Assembly: GCF_018279705.1 (NCBI RefSeq)
Contig: NZ_CP036498.1
Location: 2,497,001-2,561,000, forward strand
Reading direction: 5' to 3'
Origin: Tardiphaga alba
Lineage (GTDB): Bacteria; Pseudomonadota; Alphaproteobacteria; Rhizobiales; Xanthobacteraceae
DNA: 64,000 nt
This document shows positions 8,356 through 17,609 of this stretch, piece by piece. Under the pieces are notes generated by a model. That model worked only from the letters and a program-made list of their open reading frames with translations, ran no database searches and was not told where the DNA came from. Positions within the stretch are counted from its first letter, which is position 1; every line of letters starts with the position of its first letter. A program made the translations under genes and the position numbers.

Positions 8356-8652
8356 ATGAAAACCGGCAAGCTGAAAAAGTTCGACGCCGCCGAGCATTTG
8401 ACGACGCCGGAGGCGCGCGCCGAATATCTGAGCATCGTTCTGGCCGATGGCGATCCTGCCGAAGTCCGCGATGCTCTCAACATCGTTGCCCGTGCACAGG
8501 GCATGAGTGAGGTCGCGCGTGCCGCTGGTGTGACCCGAGAAGGGCTTTACAAGACGCTCGGGGAGACTGGCAATCCGGAGTTCGCGACGATCCTGAAAGT
8601 CATCGGCGCGTTAGGAATCCGCCTTTCAGCGCACGCGGTCGACGCAAAGTAG
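8356..8652 (+). CDS. antitoxin, HigA-like HTH (98 aa)
   Basis: Helix-turn-helix antidote paired with the toxin upstream. The N-terminal half (FDAAEHLTTPEARAEYLSIVLADGDPAEVRDALNIVARAQG) is the toxin-facing part of the HI1420-type addiction antidotes. The C-terminal half (MSEVARAAGVTREGLYKTLGETGNPEFATILKVIGALGIRLSA) is a Cro/CI-type HTH. ATG 8356 follows GGAGGATTGAAGAC, a good ribosome site overlapping the toxin stop. It probably binds the palindrome at 8028-8047. Confidence 0.88.
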   Translation: MKTGKLKKFDAAEHLTTPEARAEYLSIVLADGDPAEVRDALNIVARAQGMSEVARAAGVTREGLYKTLGETGNPEFATILKVIGALGIRLSAHAVDAK

Positions 8653-8663
8653 GTGTTGTAGTC

Positions 8664-8697
8664 GTAGGGTAGGCACACTGCGCTTTGCCCACCCTAC
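8664..8697. repeat. palindromic intergenic repeat (GTAGGGT...ACCCTAC)
   Basis: GTAGGGTAGGCA and TTTGCCCACCCTAC arms around a short loop, between the antitoxin stop and the convergent SDR gene. It is the same family as 44967-45090 and could act as a bidirectional terminator. Confidence 0.6.
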
Positions 8698-8703
8698 AGT
8701 AGA

Positions 8704-9450
8704 TCAATACGTCGCGCGGCCGCCCGAGATATCGAACACCGCGCCCGTCGAAAACGCGCAGTCCTCCGATGCCAGCCACGCGGCCATCGCTGCCAGTTCC
8801 TGCACCAGCACGAAACGGGCCTTCGGAATCTTCGACAGCATGAAATTGATGTGCTGTTCGGTCATCTGATCGAAGATCGCCGTCTTCGCGGCCGCAGGCG
8901 TGATGGCGTTCACATTGATCTCGGTATTGGCCAGCTCCTTGCCAAGCGACTTGGTCAGCGCGATCAGGCCTGCCTTCGAGGCGGAGTAGTGCGAGGCGTT
9001 GGGGTTGCCTTCCTTGCCGGCGATGGAGGCGATGTTGACGATGCGGCCGTAACCGTTCTTCTGCATCACCGGCACCACGGCCTTGCAGCACAGGAAGGGG
9101 CCATCGAGATTGATGCGCATCACACGACGCCAGTCGTCGTAGTCGATCTCCCACACCGGCTTGTTGAAGCCGGTAATGCCGGCATTGTTGACCAAGATAT
9201 CGATCTTGCCGAGCGCCTTCACCGTGGCATCGCGGGCAGCTTCGATGGCAACGAAGTCGGTGACATCCACCTTGAGCGCCGTGACATCCGGGCCGATGTC
9301 CTTCGCGGTTTTTTCAGCGAGCGCGATGTCCTGATCCCAGATCGCCACCTTGGCGCCGGAGGCGACGAACCGTTCGGTGATGGCGCGGCCAAAGCCCTGG
9401 GCGCCGCCGGTGACCACGGCGCAGCGGCCGGAGAGGTCGATCTTGTTCAT
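8704..9450 (-). CDS. SDR-family NAD(P)-dependent oxidoreductase (248 aa)
   Basis: Classical short-chain dehydrogenase. The Rossmann motif is TGGAQGFG near residue 15, NNAG occurs in ILVNNAGITG, and the catalytic Ser-Tyr-Lys set is in NIASIAGKEGNPNASHYSASKAG. The acidic residue after beta-strand 2 (IWDQD) suggests NAD over NADP. It ends with the family's FDISGGRATY. It sits in the minus-strand arm of the sugar-acid locus, after another SDR and the IlvD/Edd dehydratase. A sugar or sugar-acid dehydrogenase role is therefore likely, but the substrate is not readable. A palindromic repeat separates it from the next gene, so co-transcription is uncertain. Confidence 0.85.
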   Translation of the reverse strand: MNKIDLSGRCAVVTGGAQGFGRAITERFVASGAKVAIWDQDIALAEKTAKDIGPDVTALKVDVTDFVAIEAARDATVKALGKIDILVNNAGITGFNKPVWEIDYDDWRRVMRINLDGPFLCCKAVVPVMQKNGYGRIVNIASIAGKEGNPNASHYSASKAGLIALTKSLGKELANTEINVNAITPAAAKTAIFDQMTEQHINFMLSKIPKARFVLVQELAAMAAWLASEDCAFSTGAVFDISGGRATY

Positions 9451-9475
9451 GGTGCGATGTCCTTTTCTCTGTCTC

Positions 9476-9580
9476 TCATGGTGAGGAGGCGCGTAGCGCC
9501 GTCTCGAACCATGAGTTGGCTTGGCTCCGAGTATGTGGCCATCCTTCGAGACGCGACCTGCGGTCGCTCCTCAGGATGAG
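9476..9580. repeat. palindromic intergenic repeat (CTCATGGTGAGGAG...CTCCTCAGGATGAG)
   Basis: About 105 bases between the two SDR genes with GC-rich complementary arms (CTCATGGTGAGGAGGCGCG near 9476; GTCGCTCCTCAGGATGAG near 9563) and an internal CTCGAACCATGAG. It looks like a mobile intergenic repeat of the Bradyrhizobium type. No coding content. Confidence 0.55.
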
Positions 9581-9613
9581 GGGGCGGAGTGTGCTGTCCG
9601 CCCCGAGTAGTTG

Positions 9614-10348
9614 CTACAGCGTCCAGCCGCCGTCGATGATGTGGGCGACGCCGGTGGTGAAGGCGCTTTCGTCGCTGGCGAGATAGAGCGCGAGACTGGC
9701 GATCTCGTCCGCGGTGCCGAGCCGGCCCATGGGCTGCCGGCTCACGAACAGTTCGCGGCCATTGGGGCCGGCAGCGGCGGCGCGATCCAGCATCGAGGGC
9801 GTTTCGATGGTGCCGGGGCAGATGGCGTTACAGCGGATGCCCTTGGTGATGTAGTCCACCGCAACCGCACGAGTGAGGGCGGCGACGGCGGCCTTTGTGG
9901 CGCCATAGACATAGCGGTTCGGCGCAGCCTTAAAGACGCCGGCGGCCGAGGAGATGTTGACGATCGCGCCGTGGCCGCGGGCGAGCATGCCGGGCAGGAA
10001 GGCGCGGATGGTCCGGTGCATCGACTTGACGTTCAGGTCGAAGGAAAAATCCCAGTCGGTATCGGAGCAGTTCAGCGCATCGCCGTGATGCACGAAGCCG
10101 GCGGCATTGAGCAGGATGTCGATATCGCCGACCTTCTTGGCCATGGCTTCGACGGCGGCGGTGTCGCGCACGTCGAGCTTTGCTGTTTCAGCGACGCCGT
10201 CTTTGGTGAGCAGGGCCACGCCTTTTTCATCGAGATCGGTGGCGATGACGGTCGCGCCTTCGCGCGCGAAAGCGAGCGCGCAGGCGCGGCCAATGCCGAC
10301 AGCGCCTGCCGTGACGAAGGCGCGCTTGCCTTTGAGGCGGTTGGACAT
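9614..10348 (-). CDS. SDR-family oxidoreductase (244 aa), possibly sugar-acid dehydrogenase
   Basis: Second classical SDR: cofactor motif TAGAVGIGRA, acidic ATDLDEKG after strand 2 (NAD preference), NAAG (LLNAAGFVHHG), and catalytic NISSAAGVFKAAPNRYVYGATKAA. It resembles dehydrogenases of the 2-keto-3-deoxy-L-fuconate / galactose type, with the VDGG-like IIDGGWTL end. It is next to the IlvD/Edd dehydratase on the same strand, separated by a palindromic repeat. That suggests oxidation of the sugar or of the dehydrated product. Confident as an SDR, weak on substrate. Confidence 0.85.
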   Translation of the reverse strand: MSNRLKGKRAFVTAGAVGIGRACALAFAREGATVIATDLDEKGVALLTKDGVAETAKLDVRDTAAVEAMAKKVGDIDILLNAAGFVHHGDALNCSDTDWDFSFDLNVKSMHRTIRAFLPGMLARGHGAIVNISSAAGVFKAAPNRYVYGATKAAVAALTRAVAVDYITKGIRCNAICPGTIETPSMLDRAAAAGPNGRELFVSRQPMGRLGTADEIASLALYLASDESAFTTGVAHIIDGGWTL

Positions 10349-10392
10349 GGGTGGTCTCCCTGGGGTCGTTTTTTGATTGCGGTATTTAGTTC

Positions 10393-10477
10393 GTCATGGC
10401 CGGGCGTGTCCCGGCCATCCACGTCTTGGACTTTTAGCAAAGAAGGCGTGGGTGCCCGGGACAAGCCCGGGCATGAC
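10393..10477. repeat. palindromic intergenic repeat (GTCATGGCCGGG...CCCGGGCATGAC)
   Basis: Outer arms GTCATGGCCGGGC and GCCCGGGCATGAC enclose an inner hairpin (GGCCGGG/CCCGGCC). It matches the GTCATGGCCGGGCTTGTCCCGGCCATCC class of repeats familiar from Bradyrhizobium and relatives. It fills the gap between the dehydratase and the SDR. Confidence 0.65.
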
Positions 10478-10491
10478 GGTGTGCAAGTCTG

Positions 10492-12321
10492 CTAGTGATT
10501 ATGCCGTGCCGTTCCCACGGTGCCGGCAATATCCCGATAACGCGTGGCAAGCTCCAAGCAGGCACCCGTCGATTGCTGGCCGACAGTGTTGCGATAAAGC
10601 TCCTGCCACGGTGTCTGATGCGCCGGGTAAGCAAAACCGCCCTTGGCCATCAGCTCGGCACGGCGGCGCTTCAGCTCCTCGTCGGAGATCAGGATATTGG
10701 CACTGCCCTTGTTGAGGTCGATGCGCACCATGTCGCCGGTCTGCAGGATGGCGAGACCGCCATTGGCGGCAGCTTCCGGCGAGGCATTGAGGATCGACGG
10801 CGAGCCCGATGTGCCGGATTGCCGGCCATCGCCAATGCAGGGCAGCGAGGTGATGCCGCGTTTGATCAAAGCCGCGGGCGGCTGCATGTTCACCACTTCG
10901 GCGCCACCGGGATAACCGATCGGGCCGGTGCCGCGCACGAACAGGATGCAGCGCTCGTCGATGTTCAGCGATTCATCGTCGATGCGGTCGTGATAATCCT
11001 CCGGCCCCTCGAACACGATAGCGCGGCCCTCGAAAGCATTGAGGTCTTTCGGATTGATCAGGTAGCGGTCGCGAAACTCCTTGGAGATCACCGAGGTCTT
11101 CATGATCGCGGAATCGAAGAGATTGCCGCGCAACACGAGGAATCCGGCGTCGGCGACCAGAGGCTTGTCATAGGTCCAGATCACATCCTTGTCAGGCGCA
11201 GGCGCGGTGGCGCAGTTCTCGCCCATGGTCTTGCCATTGACGGTGACGGCGTCCTCATGAATGCGTTTGTGCTTCATCAATTCGCGTACCACCGAGGGTA
11301 CGCCGCCGGCGCGGTGATATTCCTCGCCGAGATAGAAGCCGGCCGGCTGCATGTTCACCAGCAACGGCACATCATGGCCGACTTTCTGCCAGTCATCGAT
11401 ATCGAGCTCGACACCGATATGGCGGGCGAGGGCGTTGATATGGATCGGCGCATTGGTGGAGCCGCCGATGGCCGAATTGACCACGATGCAATTCTCGAAC
11501 GCTTTTCGCGTGAGAATGTCCGAGGGCTTGAGGTCTTCCCACACCATATCGACGATGCGCTGGCCGGTTTCATAGGCAATCTGGCCGCGTTCGCGATAGG
11601 GCGCGGGAATTGCCGCGCAGCCGGGCAGCGACATGCCGAGCGCTTCAGCCAGCGAATTCATGGTCGAGGCCGTGCCCATGGTGTTGCAGTGGCCGACCGA
11701 CGGCGCCGATGACGCCACCAGCGTCATGAACTCCTCGTAGTCGATCTCGCCCGCGGCGAGACGCTCGCGCGACTTCCACACCACGGTGCCGGAGCCGGTG
11801 CGCTGGCCGTCGTGCCAGCCATTCAGCATCGGTCCGCCCGACAGCACGATGGCCGGCAGATTGACGGTCGCCGCAGCCATCAGGCAGGCCGGCGTGGTCT
11901 TGTCGCAGCCGGTGGTGAGCACGACGCCGTCGAGCGGATAGCCGAACAGCACTTCGACGAGGCCGAGATAAGCGAGATTGCGATCGAGCGCGGCAGTCGG
12001 TCGCTTGCCGGTCTCCTGAATCGGATGCACCGGGAATTCCATCACCAGGCCGCCGGCCGCGGTGATGCCTTCGCGCACGCGCTTCGCCAGTTCGAGATGA
12101 TGGCGATTGCATGGCGACAGGTCGTTGCCGGTCTGCGCAATGCCGATGATCGGCTTGCCCGATTGTAGTTCGTGGCGCGTCAGGCCGTAATTCAGATAGC
12201 GCTCAAGATAGAGTGCCGTCATTCCGGGATTATGGGGATCGTTGAACCATTCGCTCGAACGAAGTTTGCGCCTGGTTGAAGTGGTCCCCGCAGTCGGCGT
12301 GGACGAAGTCGGCTTGCTCAT
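10492..12321 (-). CDS. IlvD/Edd-family sugar-acid dehydratase (609 aa)
   Basis: Fe-S dehydratase that removes water from a sugar acid to give a 2-keto-3-deoxy acid. The iron-sulphur cysteines occur in [10 protein letters not shown] and [11 protein letters not shown], with a third in [16 protein letters not shown]. The length and the [21 protein letters not shown] opening fit arabinonate/xylonate-type dehydratases rather than biosynthetic IlvD. Two ATGs are adjacent. GGAG lies 5 bases before the second (12321), which I prefer over 12324. It is transcribed divergently from the ABC importer, with the 28-bp dyad between. Together with the KDG kinase and KDPG aldolase downstream of the importer it makes a complete route. 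Exact substrate is inference. Confidence 0.9.
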   Translation of the reverse strand: MSKPTSSTPTAGTTSTRRKLRSSEWFNDPHNPGMTALYLERYLNYGLTRHELQSGKPIIGIAQTGNDLSPCNRHHLELAKRVREGITAAGGLVMEFPVHPIQETGKRPTAALDRNLAYLGLVEVLFGYPLDGVVLTTGCDKTTPACLMAAATVNLPAIVLSGGPMLNGWHDGQRTGSGTVVWKSRERLAAGEIDYEEFMTLVASSAPSVGHCNTMGTASTMNSLAEALGMSLPGCAAIPAPYRERGQIAYETGQRIVDMVWEDLKPSDILTRKAFENCIVVNSAIGGSTNAPIHINALARHIGVELDIDDWQKVGHDVPLLVNMQPAGFYLGEEYHRAGGVPSVVRELMKHKRIHEDAVTVNGKTMGENCATAPAPDKDVIWTYDKPLVADAGFLVLRGNLFDSAIMKTSVISKEFRDRYLINPKDLNAFEGRAIVFEGPEDYHDRIDDESLNIDERCILFVRGTGPIGYPGGAEVVNMQPPAALIKRGITSLPCIGDGRQSGTSGSPSILNASPEAAANGGLAILQTGDMVRIDLNKGSANILISDEELKRRRAELMAKGGFAYPAHQTPWQELYRNTVGQQSTGACLELATRYRDIAGTVGTARHNH

Positions 12322-12450
12322 CATTTCTCCCGCAGCGCACACTTATGTGATGGTGCGTCGTCTCTTTTGATTGGTCACGAATGTTTGCACGGCTTCCGAT
12401 GCTTCGCAATGTTTGCATCTGCCGGAATTTTCTACGACTATGATCCAACA

Positions 12451-12478
12451 ACATCCCGCCAGAAATCTGGTAGGATGT
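12451..12478. promoter_or_regulatory. 28-bp interrupted dyad, probable operator of the sugar-acid locus
   Basis: ACATCC-N2-CCAGA-N2-TCTGG-N2-GGATGT is exactly symmetric about 12464/12465, with 11 of 13 positions paired. It lies between the divergent dehydratase and ABC importer genes, 75 bases before the ATPase ATG. No regulator gene is in the locus. An upstream direct repeat (ATGTTTGCA near 12382 and 12410) may be a second site. Confidence 0.6.
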
Positions 12479-12552
12479 CTGACAAGTAAGAACAGGCGCC
12501 CCGGCAAATCGGAGGGTGTTGTCCCGAACGGGGACTTTTGGGAGGGAAGTGC

Positions 12553-13619
<1,067 letters not shown>

Positions 13620-13702
13620 CGCGTTCTGCCGCAAAACGTTACTGAATTAATTTCAGAACATTGGTCGATCAACGAACCAATAAAACAGGGAGAAGACGCA
13701 AG

Positions 13703-15025
13703 ATGACTGGATTTACCCCGGATCGCCGATCTCTGCTCAAAGGCGGCGCGATTACGCTCGCCGCGGCGGCGACCATGTCGGCCGATCAGCTGCTCGGCTA
13801 TGCCAAAGCGTGGGCGCAGGCCTCGCAGTGGAAGCCGGAAGCCGGTGCCAAGATCAACCTGCTGCGCTGGAAGCGCTTCGTCGAAGCCGAAGACGTGGCC
13901 TTCATGAAGATCGTCGATGCCTTCCAGAAGGCCACCGGCGTCACCATCACCGTGTCGAACGAATCCTATGACGACATTCAGCCGAAGGCTTCGGTCGCGG
14001 CGAATACCGGGCAGGGCCTGGACATGGTGTGGGGCCTGTATTCGCTGCCCTTCCTGTTCCCGACCAAGTGCCTCGACGTCACCGATGTCGCCGACTATCT
14101 CGGCAAGAAGAATGGTGGCTGGGCCGAGTCCGGCAAGCAATACGGCATGTATAACGGCAAGTGGATCGGCTTGCCCGTAGCCGCCACCGGCGGTCTCGTG
14201 AACTACCGCGTCGCCGCAGCAGAAAAGGCCGGCCACAAGACCTTCCCGACCGATCTCGCCGGTTTCCAGGATCTGGTGAAGGGCCTCAACAAGAACGGCA
14301 CGCCGGCCGGCATGGCGCTCGGCCACGCTTCGGGCGACGCCAATGGCTGGGTGCATTGGGCGCTGTGGGCCCATGGCGGCAAGCTGATCGACAAGGCCAA
14401 CAAGGTCACGATCAATTCGCCGGAAACCGCGAAGTCACTGGAATATGTGAAGTCGCTCTATGACAACTTCATTCCCGGCACGGCGTCGTGGAACGACTCG
14501 TCGAACAACAAGGCGTTCCTCGCCGGTCAGCTGCATCTGACCACCAACGGCATCTCGGTCTATGTGACCGCGAAGAAGGAAGCGCCGCAGATCGCCGAGG
14601 ACATGAACCACGCCCATCTGCCCAAGGGCGTGGACGGCAAGCTGCGCGAGCTGCATCTCGGTTTCCCCGTGCTGATCTTCACCTTCACCAAGTTCCCGAA
14701 CGCCTGTAAGGCGTTTGCCGCCTTCATGATGGAGCCGGAGCAGTTCAATCCGTGGGTCGAGGCGGCGCAGGGCTATCTTTCGCCGTTCCAGCTCGCTTTC
14801 GAGAAGAACCCGATCTGGACCGCCGATCCGAAGAACACGCCGTATCGCGACGTGGCCTCCACGGCATCGACGCCTGCGGGCGAAGCGCAGATGAGCGAGA
14901 ACGCGGCGGCGGCGATTGCCGACTTCGTGGTGGTCGACATGTACGCGAATTACTGTACGGGCCGTGAAGACGTGAAGACCGCGATGGCGTCCGCCGAGCG
15001 GGCTGCAAAGCGCATCTTCCGCTGA
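13703..15025 (+). CDS. ABC sugar transporter substrate-binding protein, Tat-exported (440 aa)
   Basis: Periplasmic binding protein of the extracellular solute-binding family 1. A twin-arginine signal (DRRSLLKGG, Arg8-Arg9, then ITLAAAATMSADQLLG) implies folded export. The mature part has typical stretches (INLLRWKRFVEAEDVAFMKIVDAFQKATG; KAFLAGQLHLTTNG; LGFPVLIFTFTKF). ATG 13703 follows GGGAGAAGACGCAAG; a TTG 14 codons upstream is less likely. It follows the ATPase gene by 83 bases and precedes RidA and two permeases. A GC hairpin just after the stop could raise its message level over the permeases. The ligand is probably a sugar or sugar acid. Confidence 0.9.
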   Translation: MTGFTPDRRSLLKGGAITLAAAATMSADQLLGYAKAWAQASQWKPEAGAKINLLRWKRFVEAEDVAFMKIVDAFQKATGVTITVSNESYDDIQPKASVAANTGQGLDMVWGLYSLPFLFPTKCLDVTDVADYLGKKNGGWAESGKQYGMYNGKWIGLPVAATGGLVNYRVAAAEKAGHKTFPTDLAGFQDLVKGLNKNGTPAGMALGHASGDANGWVHWALWAHGGKLIDKANKVTINSPETAKSLEYVKSLYDNFIPGTASWNDSSNNKAFLAGQLHLTTNGISVYVTAKKEAPQIAEDMNHAHLPKGVDGKLRELHLGFPVLIFTFTKFPNACKAFAAFMMEPEQFNPWVEAAQGYLSPFQLAFEKNPIWTADPKNTPYRDVASTASTPAGEAQMSENAAAAIADFVVVDMYANYCTGREDVKTAMASAERAAKRIFR

Positions 15026-15033
15026 GACGGCTA

Positions 15034-15061
15034 GGCCGGCGCGGAGCGACCCGCGCCGGCC
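15034..15061 (+). terminator. intra-operon hairpin after the binding-protein gene
   Basis: An 11-bp perfect GC stem (GGCCGGCGCGG / CCGCGCCGGCC) with a 6-base loop, followed by ACTTTTC. Placed after the binding-protein stop and before RidA and the permeases, it probably attenuates or stabilises the message. Confidence 0.6.
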
Positions 15062-15096
15062 ACTTTTCTGAAGCCGGCGGCAAGCCGGCCTGAACA

Positions 15097-15525
15097 ATGA
15101 TGGGAATGGGAATGCCGGAGATCGACTACAAGACCATCTTGCCCGAAGGCTGGAGCCGGCCGCGCGGTTTCGCGCATGCGGTGGTGTCCGGTGGCACACG
15201 CAGCGTCCGCATCTCCGGGCAGCTCGGCAAGAAGGACGGGCAGGGCGAAGTCGCCGCGTCCTCGGATTTCGGCACGCAATGGCGCTACGCCATGGAAAAC
15301 CTCGTCACCGTGCTGAAGGCAGCCGGCGGCGAGCCGAAGCAGATCGTGATGCTGCGCGCCTATGTCACCGATATCGATGCGTTCAAGTCCTCCGGCGCCG
15401 CCATCGGCGAAGCCTGGGGCGTGACGCTCGGCAAGCATTTTCCGGCGATGACGCTGGTGCAGGTCTCCGCCCTGATCGATCCACACGCGCGTGTGGAGAT
15501 CGAGGGCGAAGCGATCCTGCCGTAA
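15097..15525 (+). CDS. RidA/YjgF-family protein (142 aa)
   Basis: RidA-superfamily enzyme: members hydrolyse reactive imines/enamines, and some divergent ones act on other small carbonyl compounds. It shows VVSGGTRSVRISGQLGKKDGQGEVAASSDFGTQWRYAMENL and a catalytic-type Arg in IVMLRAYVTD, followed by PAMTLVQVSALIDPHARVEIEGEAIL. Length is close to the usual 128-145. Three in-frame ATGs alternate at the start (15097, 15100, 15106). It sits between the binding protein and the permeases of a sugar importer, an uncommon place. This suggests it handles a reactive intermediate of the imported compound's catabolism (inference). Confidence 0.85.
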   Translation: MMGMGMPEIDYKTILPEGWSRPRGFAHAVVSGGTRSVRISGQLGKKDGQGEVAASSDFGTQWRYAMENLVTVLKAAGGEPKQIVMLRAYVTDIDAFKSSGAAIGEAWGVTLGKHFPAMTLVQVSALIDPHARVEIEGEAILP

Positions 15526-15550
15526 CATTTCGACTGGAGCTTATCTCGCG

Positions 15551-16507
15551 ATGACGACGATCCAGACATCGATGCCGGTGGGGAAGGTGATCCCCAAAAC
15601 CTCGGCCTGGGACCGCTTGCGGGTGAACCGCAACTGGCTGGCGCTGTGGTTCATGCTGCCGGCCGCTGCCTTCCTGCTGCTGTTTCTCGCTTACCCGCTG
15701 TTTCTCGGCGTCTGGATGAGCTTTACCGACGACCGCATCGGCCGTGGCGGTGTCTTTGTCGGGCTCGAAAATTATGAGTGGCTGAAAGACGACAGCATCT
15801 TCTGGCTCTCGGTCTTCAACACGCTGCTCTATACGATCGTGGCGTCGGCGATCAAATTCGCCGTCGGCCTCTATCTTGCACTGCTGTTGAACCGCCACAT
15901 GCCGTTCAAGGCGCTGATCCGCGCGGCGGTGCTGATCCCGTTCATCGTGCCGACCGTGCTGTCCGCCATCGCCTTCTGGTGGATCTACGACTCGCAGTTC
16001 TCGATCATCTCGTGGTCGCTGATCAAGATGGGGATCATCGACAGCAACATCAATTTCCTTGGCGACAGCACCTGGGCCCGTGCCAGCGTGATCTTCGCCA
16101 ATATCTGGCGCGGTGTGCCTTTCGTCGCCATCACGCTGCTGGCCGGCCTGCAGACGGTGTCGCCGTCGCTCTATGAAGCCGCGGTGCTGGACGGCGCGAC
16201 GTCATGGCAGCGCTTCCGCTTCATCACCTATCCCCTGCTGACGCCGATCATCGCCGTCGTCATGACCTTCTCGGTGCTGTTCACCTTCACCGACTTCCAG
16301 CTGATCTGGGCGCTGACCCGCGGCGGTCCGGTCAACGCCACGCATCTGATGGCGACGCTGAGCTATCAGCGCGGCATCCTCTCCGGCCGTCTCGGCGAAG
16401 GCGCTGCGATCGCCACCGCCATGATCCCGTTCCTTCTGGCAGCCATCGCCATTTCCTGGTTCGGCATGCAACGCCGCAAGTGGCAGCAAGGTACTGACAA
16501 TGACTGA
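15551..16507 (+). CDS. ABC sugar transporter permease, MalF/UgpA type (318 aa)
   Basis: Inner-membrane permease with six predicted helices, beginning WLALWFMLPAAAFLLLFLAYPLFLGVWMSF. The ATPase-contacting EAA loop is clear: EAAVLDGATSWQRFRFITYPLLTPI, about residues 212-236. An upstream in-frame start exists within the ridA gene, but ATG 15551, after GGAGCTTATCTCGCG, gives a normal N-terminus. It overlaps the next permease by 8 bases, so the two are translationally coupled. It pairs with the Tat-type binding protein and the frameshifted ATPase. Confidence 0.92.
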   Translation: MTTIQTSMPVGKVIPKTSAWDRLRVNRNWLALWFMLPAAAFLLLFLAYPLFLGVWMSFTDDRIGRGGVFVGLENYEWLKDDSIFWLSVFNTLLYTIVASAIKFAVGLYLALLLNRHMPFKALIRAAVLIPFIVPTVLSAIAFWWIYDSQFSIISWSLIKMGIIDSNINFLGDSTWARASVIFANIWRGVPFVAITLLAGLQTVSPSLYEAAVLDGATSWQRFRFITYPLLTPIIAVVMTFSVLFTFTDFQLIWALTRGGPVNATHLMATLSYQRGILSGRLGEGAAIATAMIPFLLAAIAISWFGMQRRKWQQGTDND

Positions 16508-17417
16508 AGCCGTCGCCGATACCGCACGCACCGCGCCACTGAAGCTGGACAAGGACGACTCGACGGAGGGCATGGCCTATCTGGAGTCGCTGCCCCAGCG
16601 CATCGTCACGCTCTACATCCCGCTCTTCATCATCGTGGTGATCCTGCTGTTCCCGTTCTACTGGATGGCGCTCACCTCGATCAAACCGGACGAGCAACTG
16701 ATCGACATGGAGCGGTTCAATCCGTTCTGGGTGATCAAGCCGACCTTCAAGCACATCCAGAAACTGCTGTTCGAGACCAATTATCCGCAGTGGCTCTGGA
16801 ACACGATGTATGTGGCGGCGGCGGCGACATTCCTGTCCATCGTCGCCAGCGTGCTCGCGGCCTATGCCATCGTGCGGCTGCGCTTCCGCGGCGCCGAGAC
16901 CGTCGGCGCGCTGATCTTCATGGCCTATCTCGTGCCACCGTCGATCCTGTTCATCCCGCTGGCATCGGTCATCCAGGCTTACGGCCTGTTCGACTCGCCG
17001 CTGTCGCTGATCCTGGTCTATCCGACCCTCTTGATCCCGTTCTCGACCTGGCTGCTGATGGGCTATTTCAAGACCATCCCGTTCGAGCTGGAAGAGTGCG
17101 CCCTGATCGACGGCGCCTCGCGCTGGCAGATCCTGGTCAAGATCATCATTCCGCTGGCGGTGCCCGGCCTGATCTCTGCCTTCATCTTCTCCTTCACGCT
17201 GTGCTGGAACGAGTTCATCTATGCGCTGACTTTCCTGCAATCGACCCAGAACAAGACGGTGCCGGTGGCCATCGTGAACGAGTTCGTCGACGGCGACATC
17301 TACAAATGGGGCTCGCTGATGGCCGGCGCCCTGGTCGGCTCATTGCCGCTGGTGATCCTGTATGCCTTCTTTGTGGAGCATTACGTGTCGGCGATGACGG
17401 GGGCGGTGAAGGAGTAG
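16500..17417 (+). CDS. ABC sugar transporter permease, MalG/UgpE type (305 aa)
   Basis: Second permease of the importer. After a charged cytoplasmic start, helix 1 is IVTLYIPLFIIVVILLFPFYWMAL, followed by the MalG-type TSIKPDEQL. The EAA motif is EECALIDGASRWQILVKIIIPLAVPGL, and the end is ILYAFFVEHYVSAMTGAVKE. All are standard for the family. It overlaps the first permease by 8 bases. A 125-base inverted repeat follows before the DenD-like gene, so the catabolic genes downstream may be read from a separate or partly attenuated message. Confidence 0.92.
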   Translation: MTEAVADTARTAPLKLDKDDSTEGMAYLESLPQRIVTLYIPLFIIVVILLFPFYWMALTSIKPDEQLIDMERFNPFWVIKPTFKHIQKLLFETNYPQWLWNTMYVAAAATFLSIVASVLAAYAIVRLRFRGAETVGALIFMAYLVPPSILFIPLASVIQAYGLFDSPLSLILVYPTLLIPFSTWLLMGYFKTIPFELEECALIDGASRWQILVKIIIPLAVPGLISAFIFSFTLCWNEFIYALTFLQSTQNKTVPVAIVNEFVDGDIYKWGSLMAGALVGSLPLVILYAFFVEHYVSAMTGAVKE

Positions 17418-17433
17418 GACGGAATAAGGTAGC

Positions 17434-17558
17434 CTGTCGTCCCCGCGAAAGCGGGGACCCATAGCCTCCGTCTTATCGGTTCAAGCCGGAGGAGGAGAGG
17501 CCGCAGCTTTATCCGCCAGCTCGGAGGTTATGGGTCCCCGCTTTCGCGGGGACGACAG
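17434..17558. repeat. palindromic repeat with perfect 30-bp arms
   Basis: Perfect 30-bp inverted arms at 17434-17463 and 17529-17558 (core GTCCCCGCGAAAGCGGGGAC) with a 65-base centre. Each arm also folds on itself through CCCCGC/GCGGGG. It is a familiar Bradyrhizobium-group intergenic repeat, here splitting the transport genes from the catabolic genes. Confidence 0.75.
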
Positions 17559-17609
17559 CCGAGAGAATTGGTCGCACTCACAGCCAAGATCAAGAAAAGG
17601 AAACGCCCC

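Noticed and set aside
10495..11712. 405-codon plus-strand frame inside the dehydratase gene
   Set aside because: Shadow of the IlvD/Edd gene, which has the Fe-S motifs on the other strand.
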